From NCBI RefSeq assembly GCF_900110085.1, contig NZ_FOCK01000008.1, forward strand, positions 102,913 through 166,912: a stretch of DNA of 64,000 nt, given 5' to 3'. Every line of letters starts with the position of its first letter. Position 1 is the stretch's first letter. The notes beneath the pieces were generated by a model. It saw only the letters and a list, made by a program, of their open reading frames with translations, searched no databases and had not been told where the DNA came from. The translations under genes and the position numbers were made by a program. The stretch is from Prevotella sp. ne3005 (GTDB lineage Bacteria > Bacteroidota > Bacteroidia > Bacteroidales > Bacteroidaceae). Of the stretch, positions 36,867 to 45,110 are shown piece after piece.

Positions 36867-37365
36867 TATTATCTCAAAAAGTTTTCCACACAAGCCTCAT
36901 CCCATATTATTCCAAGCTTGGGAACAAAAAGCAAAAAGTATCACTTTTCGTTATAACCGTCTGGTTTTTAATAGCTTACTACAGGTGATAGATTCGTAAA
37001 AAGTATCACTATCCATCACTTGTAATGAAATGTTTTAACATATCTTTTCAGATGGATACCCCCTTCTTGCATCCATAGTCATGGCTATAACAACAAAGAT
37101 TGCAGACTCCGGATTGACGGGATAATGACCAATAAAGTAAAACAACTTGTTTTACTTTATCAGAAAAAGGAGTGATACTTTTAAAAAACCATCACTGCAT
37201 CTAATGCACATATTTACAATCGATTACAGCAAAAAGTGACACTTTCCTCAAAAATAGGAATATTCTTATGGAGAAATTATTAGCATATATTTGCAGTCTA
37301 ACATGCAAAAGAAAAGTTTTACATGATTTGTCCTTTCAATTGAGCAGCCCTTCGGGGAGGCTGTT
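36867..37365. other. Intergenic region with a palindromic repeat cluster
   Basis: This 500-base AT-rich stretch has no plausible reading frame. It contains AAAAGT-ATC-ACTTTT (36934-36948), AAAAAGTATCACT (36998-37010), the reverse complement AGTGATACTTTT (37171-37182) and AAAGTGACACTTT (37232-37244), plus two CCATCACT units (37013-37020, 37189-37196) and a perfect 14-base inverted repeat at 37132-37160 with one central base. A plus-strand TATATTTG (37286-37293) and a hairpin at 37345-37363 bound a possible small RNA. Confidence 0.7.
37132..37160. repeat. 29-base perfect inverted repeat
   Basis: ATAAAGTAAAACAA and its exact reverse complement flank a single C. With one central base it is better suited as a DNA-protein site or cruciform than as an RNA hairpin. 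It lies amid the GTATCACTTTT-type repeats. Confidence 0.8.
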
Positions 37366-37367
37366 TT
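37301..37367 (+). ncRNA. Candidate small RNA between the repeat cluster and the ATPase gene
   Basis: A plus-strand -7 box TATATTTG (37286-37293) is followed about 50 bases later by a hairpin CAGCC...GGCTG (37345-37363) and four U. The interval has no start codon with a long frame. The hairpin overlaps the last bases of the ATPase gene on the other strand. No -33 element is visible, so this is a weak candidate only. Confidence 0.25.
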
Positions 37368-38508
37368 AGGAATTCTTAACCAGCCATAAGGCGAAGAACA
37401 GATCGTAAACCTTGTAGGTTCCCTTATCCTGAGTGAGCAGCCCTTTGTCTATCAATGCGGGAATGGCGGATTTCACTGAATTGGGTGACACAAGGCCATG
37501 CCGTTTGACGAACTTCCCACTGGTCACATTCTCTGCACATCCATCCTTTGCCACTGCAACCAACACGCGACTCTGTTTCTCTGGCAGCTGATACATCAGG
37601 TCCTCGTAGATGGGAGATGACACAGCTATAATCTCATCCACGGCCTTACTTACATCGTCTTCTACACATGTGGCATCGGCAGCTGTCCTGCTGAACAATT
37701 CGTTCATGACTCTCTGCATGTAATAGGTGACTCCGTCGAACTGGCTGTAAAGACGACTCACGACGGCATCATCAAGTCTTTTACCTTTCTTCTTGAAGTG
37801 AGAAACGCAGAACGCCGTATACCTGTCCAATGGCAGACGGCCAAGATGGTAAAGGGTGACACTCTGGTAGAATGGTCGTGCAGGAGAGGTGAAAATAGCT
37901 CCCATCAACTGTCTTCTGGAACCAGAAAACACGAAGTGGGCATTATTGCAGTATTGAACACGGGTTCGAATCTCAGCTTCAATATTCGGGTCACCGTATT
38001 TAGTTATCTGCTGGAACTCGTCAATGACAACCAAGCAGGGACGGTCTGCATTTTGCAGATAGGTGAAAATCTCGTCGAGCGTGGCTGTCGGTGATTGAAT
38101 GTCGCCAACAGTCATAGTCCATGACGGTTGGCCGTTTATATCAAAAGATATACCTGAGCGTACTGATGCAAGAATAGCGAGAAACTTCTCCCATGCCTTC
38201 TTTCCTTTCGGCTTCAAGGTCTCCAAGATAGCGCTACCCAGTTTGGCAACCATCTCCGCAACAGTCTTGGTGGAATAGATATCCACAATAAAGGTATAAT
38301 AATGGTCTGAGATTACCTTCTGAGCGAAGCAATGACGCAACAAGTCACTCTTTCCATATCTGCGCGGTGAGATCAACGCTACATTATTGCCGTTAGTCAG
38401 ATAGCGTATAATGTCTGCTGTTTCTTTTTCCCTATCGCAGAAATATTCAGCACCTGCATAACCTGTTGTCACGAACGGGTTGTCAATCTTTACTATCTCC
38501 TTTGCCAT
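37366..38508 (-). CDS. AAA ATPase of the archaeal-ATPase-like family (STAND/AAA type) with C-terminal winged helix
   Basis: The 380-residue protein has a Walker A motif SPRRYGKS (residues 47-54), Walker B CLVVIDEF (158-165), a sensor-like FVFSGSRRQLM, and a C-terminal winged-helix-like region (TSGKFVKRHGLVSPNSVKSAIPALIDKGLL). Proteins of this plan are multi-copy in Bacteroidales and of unknown function. I start at the ATG at 38506-38508, because the -7 box at 38524-38531 lies between it and an earlier in-frame ATG (38544). A repeat cluster lies just past its 3' end. It stands alone, with no recognisable partner gene. Confidence 0.85.
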   Translation of the reverse strand: MAKEIVKIDNPFVTTGYAGAEYFCDREKETADIIRYLTNGNNVALISPRRYGKSDLLRHCFAQKVISDHYYTFIVDIYSTKTVAEMVAKLGSAILETLKPKGKKAWEKFLAILASVRSGISFDINGQPSWTMTVGDIQSPTATLDEIFTYLQNADRPCLVVIDEFQQITKYGDPNIEAEIRTRVQYCNNAHFVFSGSRRQLMGAIFTSPARPFYQSVTLYHLGRLPLDRYTAFCVSHFKKKGKRLDDAVVSRLYSQFDGVTYYMQRVMNELFSRTAADATCVEDDVSKAVDEIIAVSSPIYEDLMYQLPEKQSRVLVAVAKDGCAENVTSGKFVKRHGLVSPNSVKSAIPALIDKGLLTQDKGTYKVYDLFFALWLVKNS

Positions 38509-38523
38509 GTTCCTTTTTGCTGG

Positions 38524-38531
38524 CAAAGATA
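38524..38531 (-). promoter_or_regulatory. -7 box of the ATPase gene promoter
   Basis: TATCTTTG on the minus strand. The -33 place reads TTTC, lying in a direct repeat CATAAAATGGAAA (two copies, 38542-38570). Confidence 0.55.
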
Positions 38532-38544
38532 GCAATTTTTCCAT

Positions 38545-38858
38545 AAAATGGAAATCATAAAATGGAAAAACACGTCGATGTTAGCATTTTTTAGCTTAAG
38601 GAATCTAAATTCCCCACCAGACGGCATAGGATTCAAGGATTTGGGCACTACAGAATGATGTTTCTCTTGCCTGTTTCAAGGATTAATGAATCTTTTCTAA
38701 TCCACAGGGCGGGTTGCAAGTTTCTTGCCAGTCTTATCCCAGGTATGAATTCAACTGCCTGAGCGGCTGGTTTATTCCAATATCACATAGAAGCGATGCA
38801 GACGTCATAGGTGTGAATTTCTGACCAGTTTTAGCGAAATAAACGCATTTTTACGAGG
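38545..38858. other. Intergenic region, nothing identified
   Basis: This stretch separates the ATPase gene from the metallophosphoesterase gene. Beyond the ATPase promoter I see no gene, RNA or strong hairpin. A short open frame on the minus strand near 38690-38742 (IHTWDKTGKKLATRP then stop) has a stop directly before it and no start, so it may be a fragment of a lost gene. Confidence 0.5.
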
Positions 38859-40034
38859 TCAGTCTGAAAGGGATTTGTCTGAGGTGAGGGTTGCGACGAC
38901 GTATTCGCTCTGGGTACCGATACGGAACTTACCGCCCCAGATACCCAGACCAGAGGATATATAGAACTGGGTGTTGCCACGCTGATGGCTGCCCCACGAA
39001 CATTCATAGATATGATCGGTGATCCAGGAGATGGGCCAAACTTGTCCACGATGGGTGTGACCACTAAGTTGGAAGTCGATGCCAGCAGTCTCAGCACGAT
39101 CGAGGTTGTAGGGCTGATGGTCGAGGACTATTGAATATTGAATATTGAATATTGAAGATTGAAGATTCTTGGACGAGCCAAGCGGCAAAGCCGAGCGGAA
39201 GATTGAAGATTGAAGGGAGTCGACTAATTCCTTGACGGGTTTACGGCGCATGTTTGTGCGGTCGTCACGGCCAATGATGACAATGGCGCTATCCACGACG
39301 ACAGCCTCATCGATGAGCAAATGGATGCCAGCATCCTTATAGAACTGCTTGGCTTCAGGATGACCTGCATAAAACTCATGATTGCCCAGACAGGCATAGA
39401 CAGGTGCCTGAAGTCGATGGAACTCCTCAGCCATGCGCTCTTCCAAGAGCGGACGCATGCTGCCATCGATGATGTCGCCAGCAATCAGGATGAAGTCGGG
39501 CTTCTCGGCATTAAACATATCCACCCAACGGGCCAGTTCCTTACGGGGATTATGATAGCCCAGATGGAGGTCGGAGGCCATCACCACCTTATACGTCTTG
39601 GGCAACGGCTTCGAGGTCTTCAATTCCAGGGGTACGCGTACCTTATTATAATAGTGGAGGTTGCCATAGAGGAAGAGCCCGAAGATAAAGATGAAGACGG
39701 CCAGCGCAGCATAGCCGTTATGAAAGAGGAATGCCTTTGGCACCAGATGGACAAGACGCCCGAGATCGAGCACCAGGAAGAGCATGACGAGATAGAGCAG
39801 CACAATGAGGGAGGAGGTGCCTATCTCATAGGCAGCCTGGGCCACAGGCAGAGGGTAGCTATCAAACTTACGGGCGAAATTCATGAACAGCATACCTACA
39901 CAGAGGATGCCAGCAAGGATGATGAGCAATTTCCAGATGGCCGAGAAGGGCAACATCACCCATACGTGCCAGGCGATGTAGATAATTGCCACCAGCGGCA
40001 GGAGCGTAAACATCATCATCCACATAGGCTTCAT
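38859..40034 (-). CDS. Membrane-anchored metallophosphoesterase with a repeat-derived insertion
   Basis: Calcineurin-like phosphoesterases hydrolyse phosphoesters with two metal ions. The 391-residue protein has four N-terminal membrane helices (to about residue 125) and then the metal motifs: D155-H157 (SDLHLG), D187 (AGDIID), N218-H219 (LGNHEF), H306 (LDHQP) and H326-H328 (SGHTHRG). Between GNHEF and LDHQP, residues about 275-303 (including QSSIFRSALP and QSSIFNIQYSIV) are encoded by an ATTGAAGATTGAA-type DNA repeat. All catalytic ligands remain. A lipid substrate such as UDP-diacylglucosamine (LpxH-like) or undecaprenyl pyrophosphate is possible but unproven. It lies 6 bases after waaA. 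Confidence 0.85.
   Translation of the reverse strand: MKPMWMMMFTLLPLVAIIYIAWHVWVMLPFSAIWKLLIILAGILCVGMLFMNFARKFDSYPLPVAQAAYEIGTSSLIVLLYLVMLFLVLDLGRLVHLVPKAFLFHNGYAALAVFIFIFGLFLYGNLHYYNKVRVPLELKTSKPLPKTYKVVMASDLHLGYHNPRKELARWVDMFNAEKPDFILIAGDIIDGSMRPLLEERMAEEFHRLQAPVYACLGNHEFYAGHPEAKQFYKDAGIHLLIDEAVVVDSAIVIIGRDDRTNMRRKPVKELVDSLQSSIFRSALPLGSSKNLQSSIFNIQYSIVLDHQPYNLDRAETAGIDFQLSGHTHRGQVWPISWITDHIYECSWGSHQRGNTQFYISSGLGIWGGKFRIGTQSEYVVATLTSDKSLSD
39122..39214. repeat. In-frame ATTGAAGATTGAA / ATTGAATATTGAA repeat block inside a coding sequence
   Basis: Positions 39131-39170 carry four to five ATTGAATA/ATTGAAGA units, then a unique 38-base piece rich in AGCCAAGCGGCAAAGCCGA, then two more GAAGATTGAA units (39199-39218). 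The block keeps the reading frame (about 31 codons). The same unit family forms intergenic spacers elsewhere in the window. Confidence 0.8.
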
Positions 40035-40040
40035 AAGATA

Positions 40041-41276
40041 CTAAAGCGAAACGGCAGACAGCACTTTCTGGGTGGCTCCTGCCTGACCTTTGACAAACTG
40101 ACCTGCCTGACGGCCCTGTTCTTTAAGATATTGGGCATCAGCAGAGAAACGATCCATGAACTGGGCAAAGTCGTCGTAGCCATGAATCTCGAGACCACCA
40201 CTCTTTTTCAGCCCCTGAGCCTCCTGGAATTTCTGGTTGTTGGGGCCGAAGAATACAGGCACATCCCAGACGGCAGCCTCCAAGAGGTTGTGGATACCCA
40301 CACCAAAGCCTCCACCCACATAGGCCACCTGACCATAGTGGTAGATGCTGGAGAGCAGTCCGAAGCAGTTGATAATCAGCACCTCGGCATCAGCCAGATC
40401 AGTCTGATTCTTATTCTTTTCTGCCTCAGTATAGCGGAGGACTTTGCGGCCTGTCAGGAGCTTTTCAATCTGCGCGAGATGGTCCTCGCCAATGACGTGA
40501 GGAGCAATGATCAGCTTCCAACCTTTGTGTTCATTAAAGTACTTGATGAAGATCTCCTCATCAGGAGGCCAAGATGAGCCAGCCACAAACACCTGAGGAG
40601 CATCCTTCACAAAGGCCTCAACGATGGGGAGCTGCTTGGCAGCTTCCTTGATCTGGAGCACGCGGTCGAAACGGGTGTCACCCACCACCGTTGCCTCCTT
40701 GATTCCTATCTTAGCCAGCAGTTCTTTGCTCACCTCATTCTGTACAAAGAAATGGGTAAAGCAGTTGAGCACACGGCCATACTGACGACCATACCACTTG
40801 AAGAACACCTGATCGGGACGGAAGATGCTGGAAACACTATAGACGGGCACACCTCTGTGTTTCAGGATGTGCAGATAGTTGTACCAGAACTCATACTTGA
40901 TGAAGAATGCCATCACAGGGCGGATGGTCCGCAGGAAACGACGGGCATTGGTAATCGTGTCGAGTGGCAGATAGGTGATGATATCCGCACCTTCATAGTT
41001 TTTGCGTACCTCATAGCCTGAAGGCGAGAAGAACGTGAGCAGGATCTTATACTCCGGATGGTCGCGACGCAACTGTTCCATCAGCGGGCGACCCTGTTCG
41101 AACTCTCCCAGCGAGGCAGCATGGAACCACACATACTTCGCATTGGGATCGACTTTCTCTCTCAGGATGCGGAAAGCCTCGCGCTCACCACGCCACATCT
41201 TTCGCACCTTATCATTGAAGCGGCTGTAGACAGCCACTCCCAAAAGATAGAGGTATATAATCAGGTTGTATAACAT
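40041..41276 (-). CDS. waaA: 3-deoxy-D-manno-octulosonic acid (Kdo) transferase
   Basis: WaaA transfers Kdo from CMP-Kdo to lipid A precursor in the inner membrane. The 411-residue GT-B protein has the N-terminal anchor, WFHAASLGEFEQGRPL at about residues 49-64 (with the catalytic Glu), FFIKYEFWYN, VAGSSWPPDEE and the C-terminal donor-site motif YVGGGFGVGIHNLLEAA. Its ATG overlaps the gltX stop by one base (TGATG). The metallophosphoesterase gene follows after 6 bases, so the three form an operon linking tRNA charging and lipid A synthesis. Confidence 0.93.
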   Translation of the reverse strand: MLYNLIIYLYLLGVAVYSRFNDKVRKMWRGEREAFRILREKVDPNAKYVWFHAASLGEFEQGRPLMEQLRRDHPEYKILLTFFSPSGYEVRKNYEGADIITYLPLDTITNARRFLRTIRPVMAFFIKYEFWYNYLHILKHRGVPVYSVSSIFRPDQVFFKWYGRQYGRVLNCFTHFFVQNEVSKELLAKIGIKEATVVGDTRFDRVLQIKEAAKQLPIVEAFVKDAPQVFVAGSSWPPDEEIFIKYFNEHKGWKLIIAPHVIGEDHLAQIEKLLTGRKVLRYTEAEKNKNQTDLADAEVLIINCFGLLSSIYHYGQVAYVGGGFGVGIHNLLEAAVWDVPVFFGPNNQKFQEAQGLKKSGGLEIHGYDDFAQFMDRFSADAQYLKEQGRQAGQFVKGQAGATQKVLSAVSL

Positions 41277-42793
41277 CAGCCAAGTACTTCTATTGCGCGT
41301 TTCATTCTTGCAATCGTCTCCTCCTTACCGAGGAAAGCAGAAATGTCGAACATGCCAGGCCCTTTGCCTTCACCAACGAGCGTGAGACGCCAGGCGTTCA
41401 TCACATTACCAAGCTTATACTCCTTCTGCTCCACCCAGGCATGAACTATCCGCTCCTGATTCTCAAGCGAGAAGTCATCGATGCCTTCGAGTACTGCGAT
41501 GAGTTCATTCATCACAACAGCAGAGTCTTCCTTCCAGCGTTTCTTGGCCGTCTTCTCGTCGTACTCGGTGGGAGCCTCGAAGAAGAAGGAGCAGAGGGGC
41601 CACAACTCGTGGACAAACGACACACGGTCTTTCATCATCTCTGTCACCTTGAGGATGCGCTCTGAAGTCTCGTTAGGACAATGCGCCTTGACGATGGGCT
41701 CGAAAAGGGCGGCAATCTCCTCGTTGGACTTCTTCAGGATATACTCGTGGTTGAACCAGATGGCCTTCTCAAAGGCAAACTTGGCGCCAGCCTTCGAGCA
41801 TTTGCTGATGTCGAAGAGGGGCACGAGCTCATCGAGAGAGAAGATTTCCTGTTCGGTGCCAGGATTCCAGCCCAACAGGGCGAGGAAGTTGATGACGGCC
41901 TCGGGGAAGTAGCCATCCTCGCGATAACCGCGAGAGGTCTCGCCACTCTTGGGATCTTTCCACAACAAGGGGAATACAGGGAAGCCCAGACGGTCGCCAT
42001 CGCGCTTGGAGAGTTTTCCTTTGCCATCGGGCTTCAGCAACAGGGGCAGATGGGCAAACTGAGGCATCGTGTCCTCCCAGCCAAAGGCCTGATAGAGCAA
42101 CACATGCAAGGGAGCAGAAGGCAACCATTCCTCACCACGGATAACGTGGGAGATCTCCATCAGATGGTCGTCGACGATATTGGCCAGATGATACGTAGGC
42201 AACTGGTCGGCACTCTTATAGAGCACCTTATCGTCGAGGATGTCGCTCTTCACCCGTACCTCACCACGGATGAGATCGTTGACAAGCACCTCCTGTCCTG
42301 CCTCGATCTTGAAACGGACCACATACTGCTTTCCATCGGCAATCAGCTGATCGACCTCTTCTTTCGAGAGGGTCAGCGAGTTGCGCATCTGACTGCGGGT
42401 GTGGCAGTCGTACTGGAAGTTCTGAATCTCAGCACGCTTGGCCTCCAGTTCCTCTGGGGTGTCGAAGGCGATATAGGCCTTACCGGCATCGAGGAGCTGC
42501 TGCACATATTTCTTATAGATGTCGCGACGCTCACTCTGACGGTAGGGGCCTTTGTCACCACCAAAGCTCACACCCTCGTCGAACTTAATGCCCAACCACT
42601 TGAACGACTCGATGATATACTCCTCGGCACCAGGCACGAAACGGTTGCTATCAGTGTCCTCAATACGGAACACCAAGTCGCCACCATGCTGCTTGGCAAA
42701 GAGGTAATTATACAAAGCGGTACGAACACCACCAATATGCAAAGCGCCCGTTGGACTGGGTGCAAAACGAACTCTAACTCTTCTTTCTGACAT
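41276..42793 (-). CDS. gltX: Glutamyl-tRNA synthetase
   Basis: GltX charges tRNA-Glu. The 505-residue class I synthetase has the HIGH-like motif HIGGVRTAL at residues 19-27 and the KMSKS-like motif KLSKRDG in the middle; the C-terminal anticodon-binding domain is helical. The start at 42791-42793 ([16 protein letters not shown]) is chosen because an earlier in-frame ATG lies upstream of the predicted transcript start and adds no conserved sequence. It is first in the gltX-waaA-phosphoesterase operon. Confidence 0.96.
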   Translation of the reverse strand: MSERRVRVRFAPSPTGALHIGGVRTALYNYLFAKQHGGDLVFRIEDTDSNRFVPGAEEYIIESFKWLGIKFDEGVSFGGDKGPYRQSERRDIYKKYVQQLLDAGKAYIAFDTPEELEAKRAEIQNFQYDCHTRSQMRNSLTLSKEEVDQLIADGKQYVVRFKIEAGQEVLVNDLIRGEVRVKSDILDDKVLYKSADQLPTYHLANIVDDHLMEISHVIRGEEWLPSAPLHVLLYQAFGWEDTMPQFAHLPLLLKPDGKGKLSKRDGDRLGFPVFPLLWKDPKSGETSRGYREDGYFPEAVINFLALLGWNPGTEQEIFSLDELVPLFDISKCSKAGAKFAFEKAIWFNHEYILKKSNEEIAALFEPIVKAHCPNETSERILKVTEMMKDRVSFVHELWPLCSFFFEAPTEYDEKTAKKRWKEDSAVVMNELIAVLEGIDDFSLENQERIVHAWVEQKEYKLGNVMNAWRLTLVGEGKGPGMFDISAFLGKEETIARMKRAIEVLG

Positions 42794-42814
42794 ACTTTTT
42801 CTTATTTTTGCCTG

Positions 42815-42822
42815 CAAAGTTA
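42815..42822 (-). promoter_or_regulatory. -7 box of the gltX operon promoter
   Basis: TAACTTTG on the minus strand followed by GCAGG; transcript start near 42808, about 15 bases before the gltX ATG, so the leader is very short. The region is shared with the divergent promoter at 42844-42851. Confidence 0.6.
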
Positions 42823-42843
42823 CGAAATTTAATTTTATTTTTG

Positions 42844-42851
42844 TATTTTTG
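42844..42851 (+). promoter_or_regulatory. -7 box of the HD-phosphodiesterase gene promoter
   Basis: TATTTTTG on the plus strand followed by GCAACC, 30 bases before the ATG. The two divergent -7 boxes are only 21 bases apart, so the polymerases would compete. Confidence 0.55.
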
Positions 42852-42880
42852 CAACCATAAAAGCATAATATTGTTTAGAA

Positions 42881-44932
42881 ATGAGCAGTTTTAACGTAAA
42901 AAACGATATCACATGGCGTGATTTTCTGATTCGGACAGGACTGATTGTCGCAACGGTGGCCATCATCGTATGGCTGATGCCGCGCAGCACTCACAATACT
43001 TATAAGATAGAAAAAGGTAAGCCATGGAGCTATGCCGACCTAAAAGCGCCTTTCGATTTTCCCATCTATAAGAGTGACGAGGCGGTGAAGGCTGAACGCG
43101 ACAGTCTGATGAAGGAATATGAGCCTTATTACCTGTATGACAACGACATCGTAGTCAAGCAGCTGCGCCAATTCGCCAAGGACTATAGCGACGGCATACC
43201 CGGGCTGTCCAACGACTATATCAGTATCATTGCCAACCGACTGCGCGCTCTCTATACGCAGGGCATCATGAACAGCTCGGAATATGCTAAGCTGAGCAAG
43301 GACACTTCGCAGGTAATCCGCATCGTCGATGGCAAGAATGCCGTCAACATGCAGATTACAAAAGTCAACTCGGTCATCTCGGCCTATGAGCAGATCTTCC
43401 TTGACAAGTCGCTGGCTGCCCACCGTGAGATTCTCATGAAATGCAGTCTGAACGACTATATCACCCCTAACCTTATTTATGATAAGGAGCGCAGCGAGGC
43501 CAGCCTGAATGATCTGCACAACAGTATCGCTTTAGCAAGTGGACTGGTACAGCGAGGTCAGAAGATTGTCGACAGAGGCGATATTGTCGACACAAAGACC
43601 TATAACATCCTGCTTTCGTTTGAGAAAGAAATGCAACGTCGCGCGGAAGGCAATGACAAGATCAGTCTGACCATCATGGGACAGATCCTACTGGTGTTTA
43701 TCATCATTACCTGCTTCACCGTCTATCTGACACTATTCCGTAAAGATTATTTCGACAAGATGCGCTCCACGGCCATGCTCTATGCCCTGATCATCATATT
43801 CGTGGTCATGGCCTCTGTGATGGTCAAGCACAATATCATGCATGTCTATATCCTGCCATTCGCCATGGTGCCCATCTTCATCCGCGTGTTCATGGACTCT
43901 CGTACAGCCTTTATGACCCACGCCATGTTGGTGCTCATCTGTGCCAGCTTCCTGCAGTATCCGCTGGAGTTTATTGCCGTAGAACTGGTGGCCGGACTGG
44001 TGGCCATCTTCTCCCTGAGAGAATTGTCGAGTCGTTCACAGTTGTTCTGGACAGCCGTCTTCGTGACCATCGCTGCCACCCTTACCAATCTGTCACTGGA
44101 CTGGATACGTAACAATGACCTCACCAAGATCAGTTATAGTGAGTACAACTACATTGCCATCAACGGTATGCTGCTGTTCTGCTCCTATCCCCTACTCTAT
44201 CTGATTGAGAAGGCCTTCGGCTTCACATCGAACATCACGCTGATTGAGCTGTCGGATATGAACAAGGAGTTACTTCGTAAGATGAGTGAGGTAGCCCCAG
44301 GCACGTTCCAGCATTCTATCCAGGTAGGAAACCTGGCAGCAGAGATTGCCAACAAGATTGGTGGAAAGAGCCAGTTGGTAAGGACGGGTGCGCTCTATCA
44401 TGACATCGGCAAGATTGCCAATTCCATCTATTTCACGGAGAATCAGTCAGGCGTGAACCCCCATGAGAAGATGAGGTCTATTGACAGTGCCCAGATGATT
44501 ATCAGTCACGTGACGGAAGGTGTCAAACTGGCCGAGAAATACAATCTGCCCGACGTGATTAAAGAGTTCATTACCACCCATCACGGACAGGGCAAGACCA
44601 AGTACTTCTACATACAGTACAAGAACAATCATCCCAACGAGGAGATCGACGACCTGCTTTTCACTTATCCTGGACCGAATCCCTTTACGAAGGAGCAGGC
44701 TATCCTGATGATGGCAGACACCGTAGAGGCAGCCTCCCGTTCGTTACCCGATTATACGGAGAAGACGATCAGAGAACTTGTCAACAAGCTCATTGACACT
44801 CAGGTTGCAGAGGGCTATTTCAAGGAGTGTCCCATCACCTTCCGAGACATTGCCTATGCCAAGACTGTGCTTATCGAGAAGCTGAAAACCATCTATCACA
44901 CCCGTATCAGCTATCCCGACCTGAAAAAGTAA
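42881..44932 (+). CDS. pgpH: Seven-transmembrane HD-domain phosphodiesterase (PgpH family)
   Basis: PgpH-type proteins hydrolyse cyclic di-AMP with a cytoplasmic HD domain and sense through an extracytoplasmic domain. The 683 residues show one N-terminal membrane helix (about 17-36), an extracytoplasmic helical domain (to about 265), a group of seven helices (about 268-430), and an HD domain with H507-D508 (ALYHDIGKIANS) and the second motif EFITTHHGQGKTK. Whether this organism makes cyclic di-AMP cannot be seen here. It stands alone, divergent from gltX. Confidence 0.9.
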   Translation: MSSFNVKNDITWRDFLIRTGLIVATVAIIVWLMPRSTHNTYKIEKGKPWSYADLKAPFDFPIYKSDEAVKAERDSLMKEYEPYYLYDNDIVVKQLRQFAKDYSDGIPGLSNDYISIIANRLRALYTQGIMNSSEYAKLSKDTSQVIRIVDGKNAVNMQITKVNSVISAYEQIFLDKSLAAHREILMKCSLNDYITPNLIYDKERSEASLNDLHNSIALASGLVQRGQKIVDRGDIVDTKTYNILLSFEKEMQRRAEGNDKISLTIMGQILLVFIIITCFTVYLTLFRKDYFDKMRSTAMLYALIIIFVVMASVMVKHNIMHVYILPFAMVPIFIRVFMDSRTAFMTHAMLVLICASFLQYPLEFIAVELVAGLVAIFSLRELSSRSQLFWTAVFVTIAATLTNLSLDWIRNNDLTKISYSEYNYIAINGMLLFCSYPLLYLIEKAFGFTSNITLIELSDMNKELLRKMSEVAPGTFQHSIQVGNLAAEIANKIGGKSQLVRTGALYHDIGKIANSIYFTENQSGVNPHEKMRSIDSAQMIISHVTEGVKLAEKYNLPDVIKEFITTHHGQGKTKYFYIQYKNNHPNEEIDDLLFTYPGPNPFTKEQAILMMADTVEAASRSLPDYTEKTIRELVNKLIDTQVAEGYFKECPITFRDIAYAKTVLIEKLKTIYHTRISYPDLKK

Positions 44933-44942
44933 TCCCTCAGAT

Positions 44943-45005
44943 TGCACAAAAGTACCACTTTGTGTGCATAAACCTGCACAAAATTGCACATTTGTGCAGG
45001 TTTAT
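44943..45005. repeat. Pair of inverted repeats with TGCACAAA units
   Basis: Positions 44968-44982 and 44991-45005 are perfect reverse complements over 15 bases (ATAAACCTGCACAAA) with an 8-base loop. Just before, 44945-44964 (CACAAAAGTACCACTTTGTG) is a second, imperfect inverted repeat. No U tract follows, so it is not a standard terminator for the upstream gene; it could be an operator for the downstream porin gene. Confidence 0.7.
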
Positions 45006-45070
45006 GTGCAATTTCCGTTAATATACGTTAACTATGTGTACGCAAACGGAATATTTCCGAACAATATATT

Positions 45071-45078
45071 TACCTTTG
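45071..45078 (+). promoter_or_regulatory. -7 box of the FadL-family gene promoter
   Basis: TACCTTTG followed by GCAGCC, giving a start near 45085 and a leader of 15-25 bases. No TTTG at -33. Confidence 0.6.
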
Positions 45079-45110
45079 CAGCCGATTTTAGTAAAAAGAT
45101 GTTTAAGGAT

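Noticed and set aside
38690..38742. Short minus-strand frame reading IHTWDKTGKKLATRP
   Set aside because: A stop lies directly before it, there is no start codon, and nothing joins it to a longer frame; a vaguely similar tail near 60010-60060 was also seen, but the likeness is too weak to claim a family.
39321..40577. Plus-strand open frame of 418 codons
   Set aside because: It spans parts of the metallophosphoesterase and waaA genes antisense; the product is rich in His and Gln, without a recognisable fold.
41681..42790. Plus-strand open frame of 369 codons
   Set aside because: Antisense to gltX and without domain or start context.
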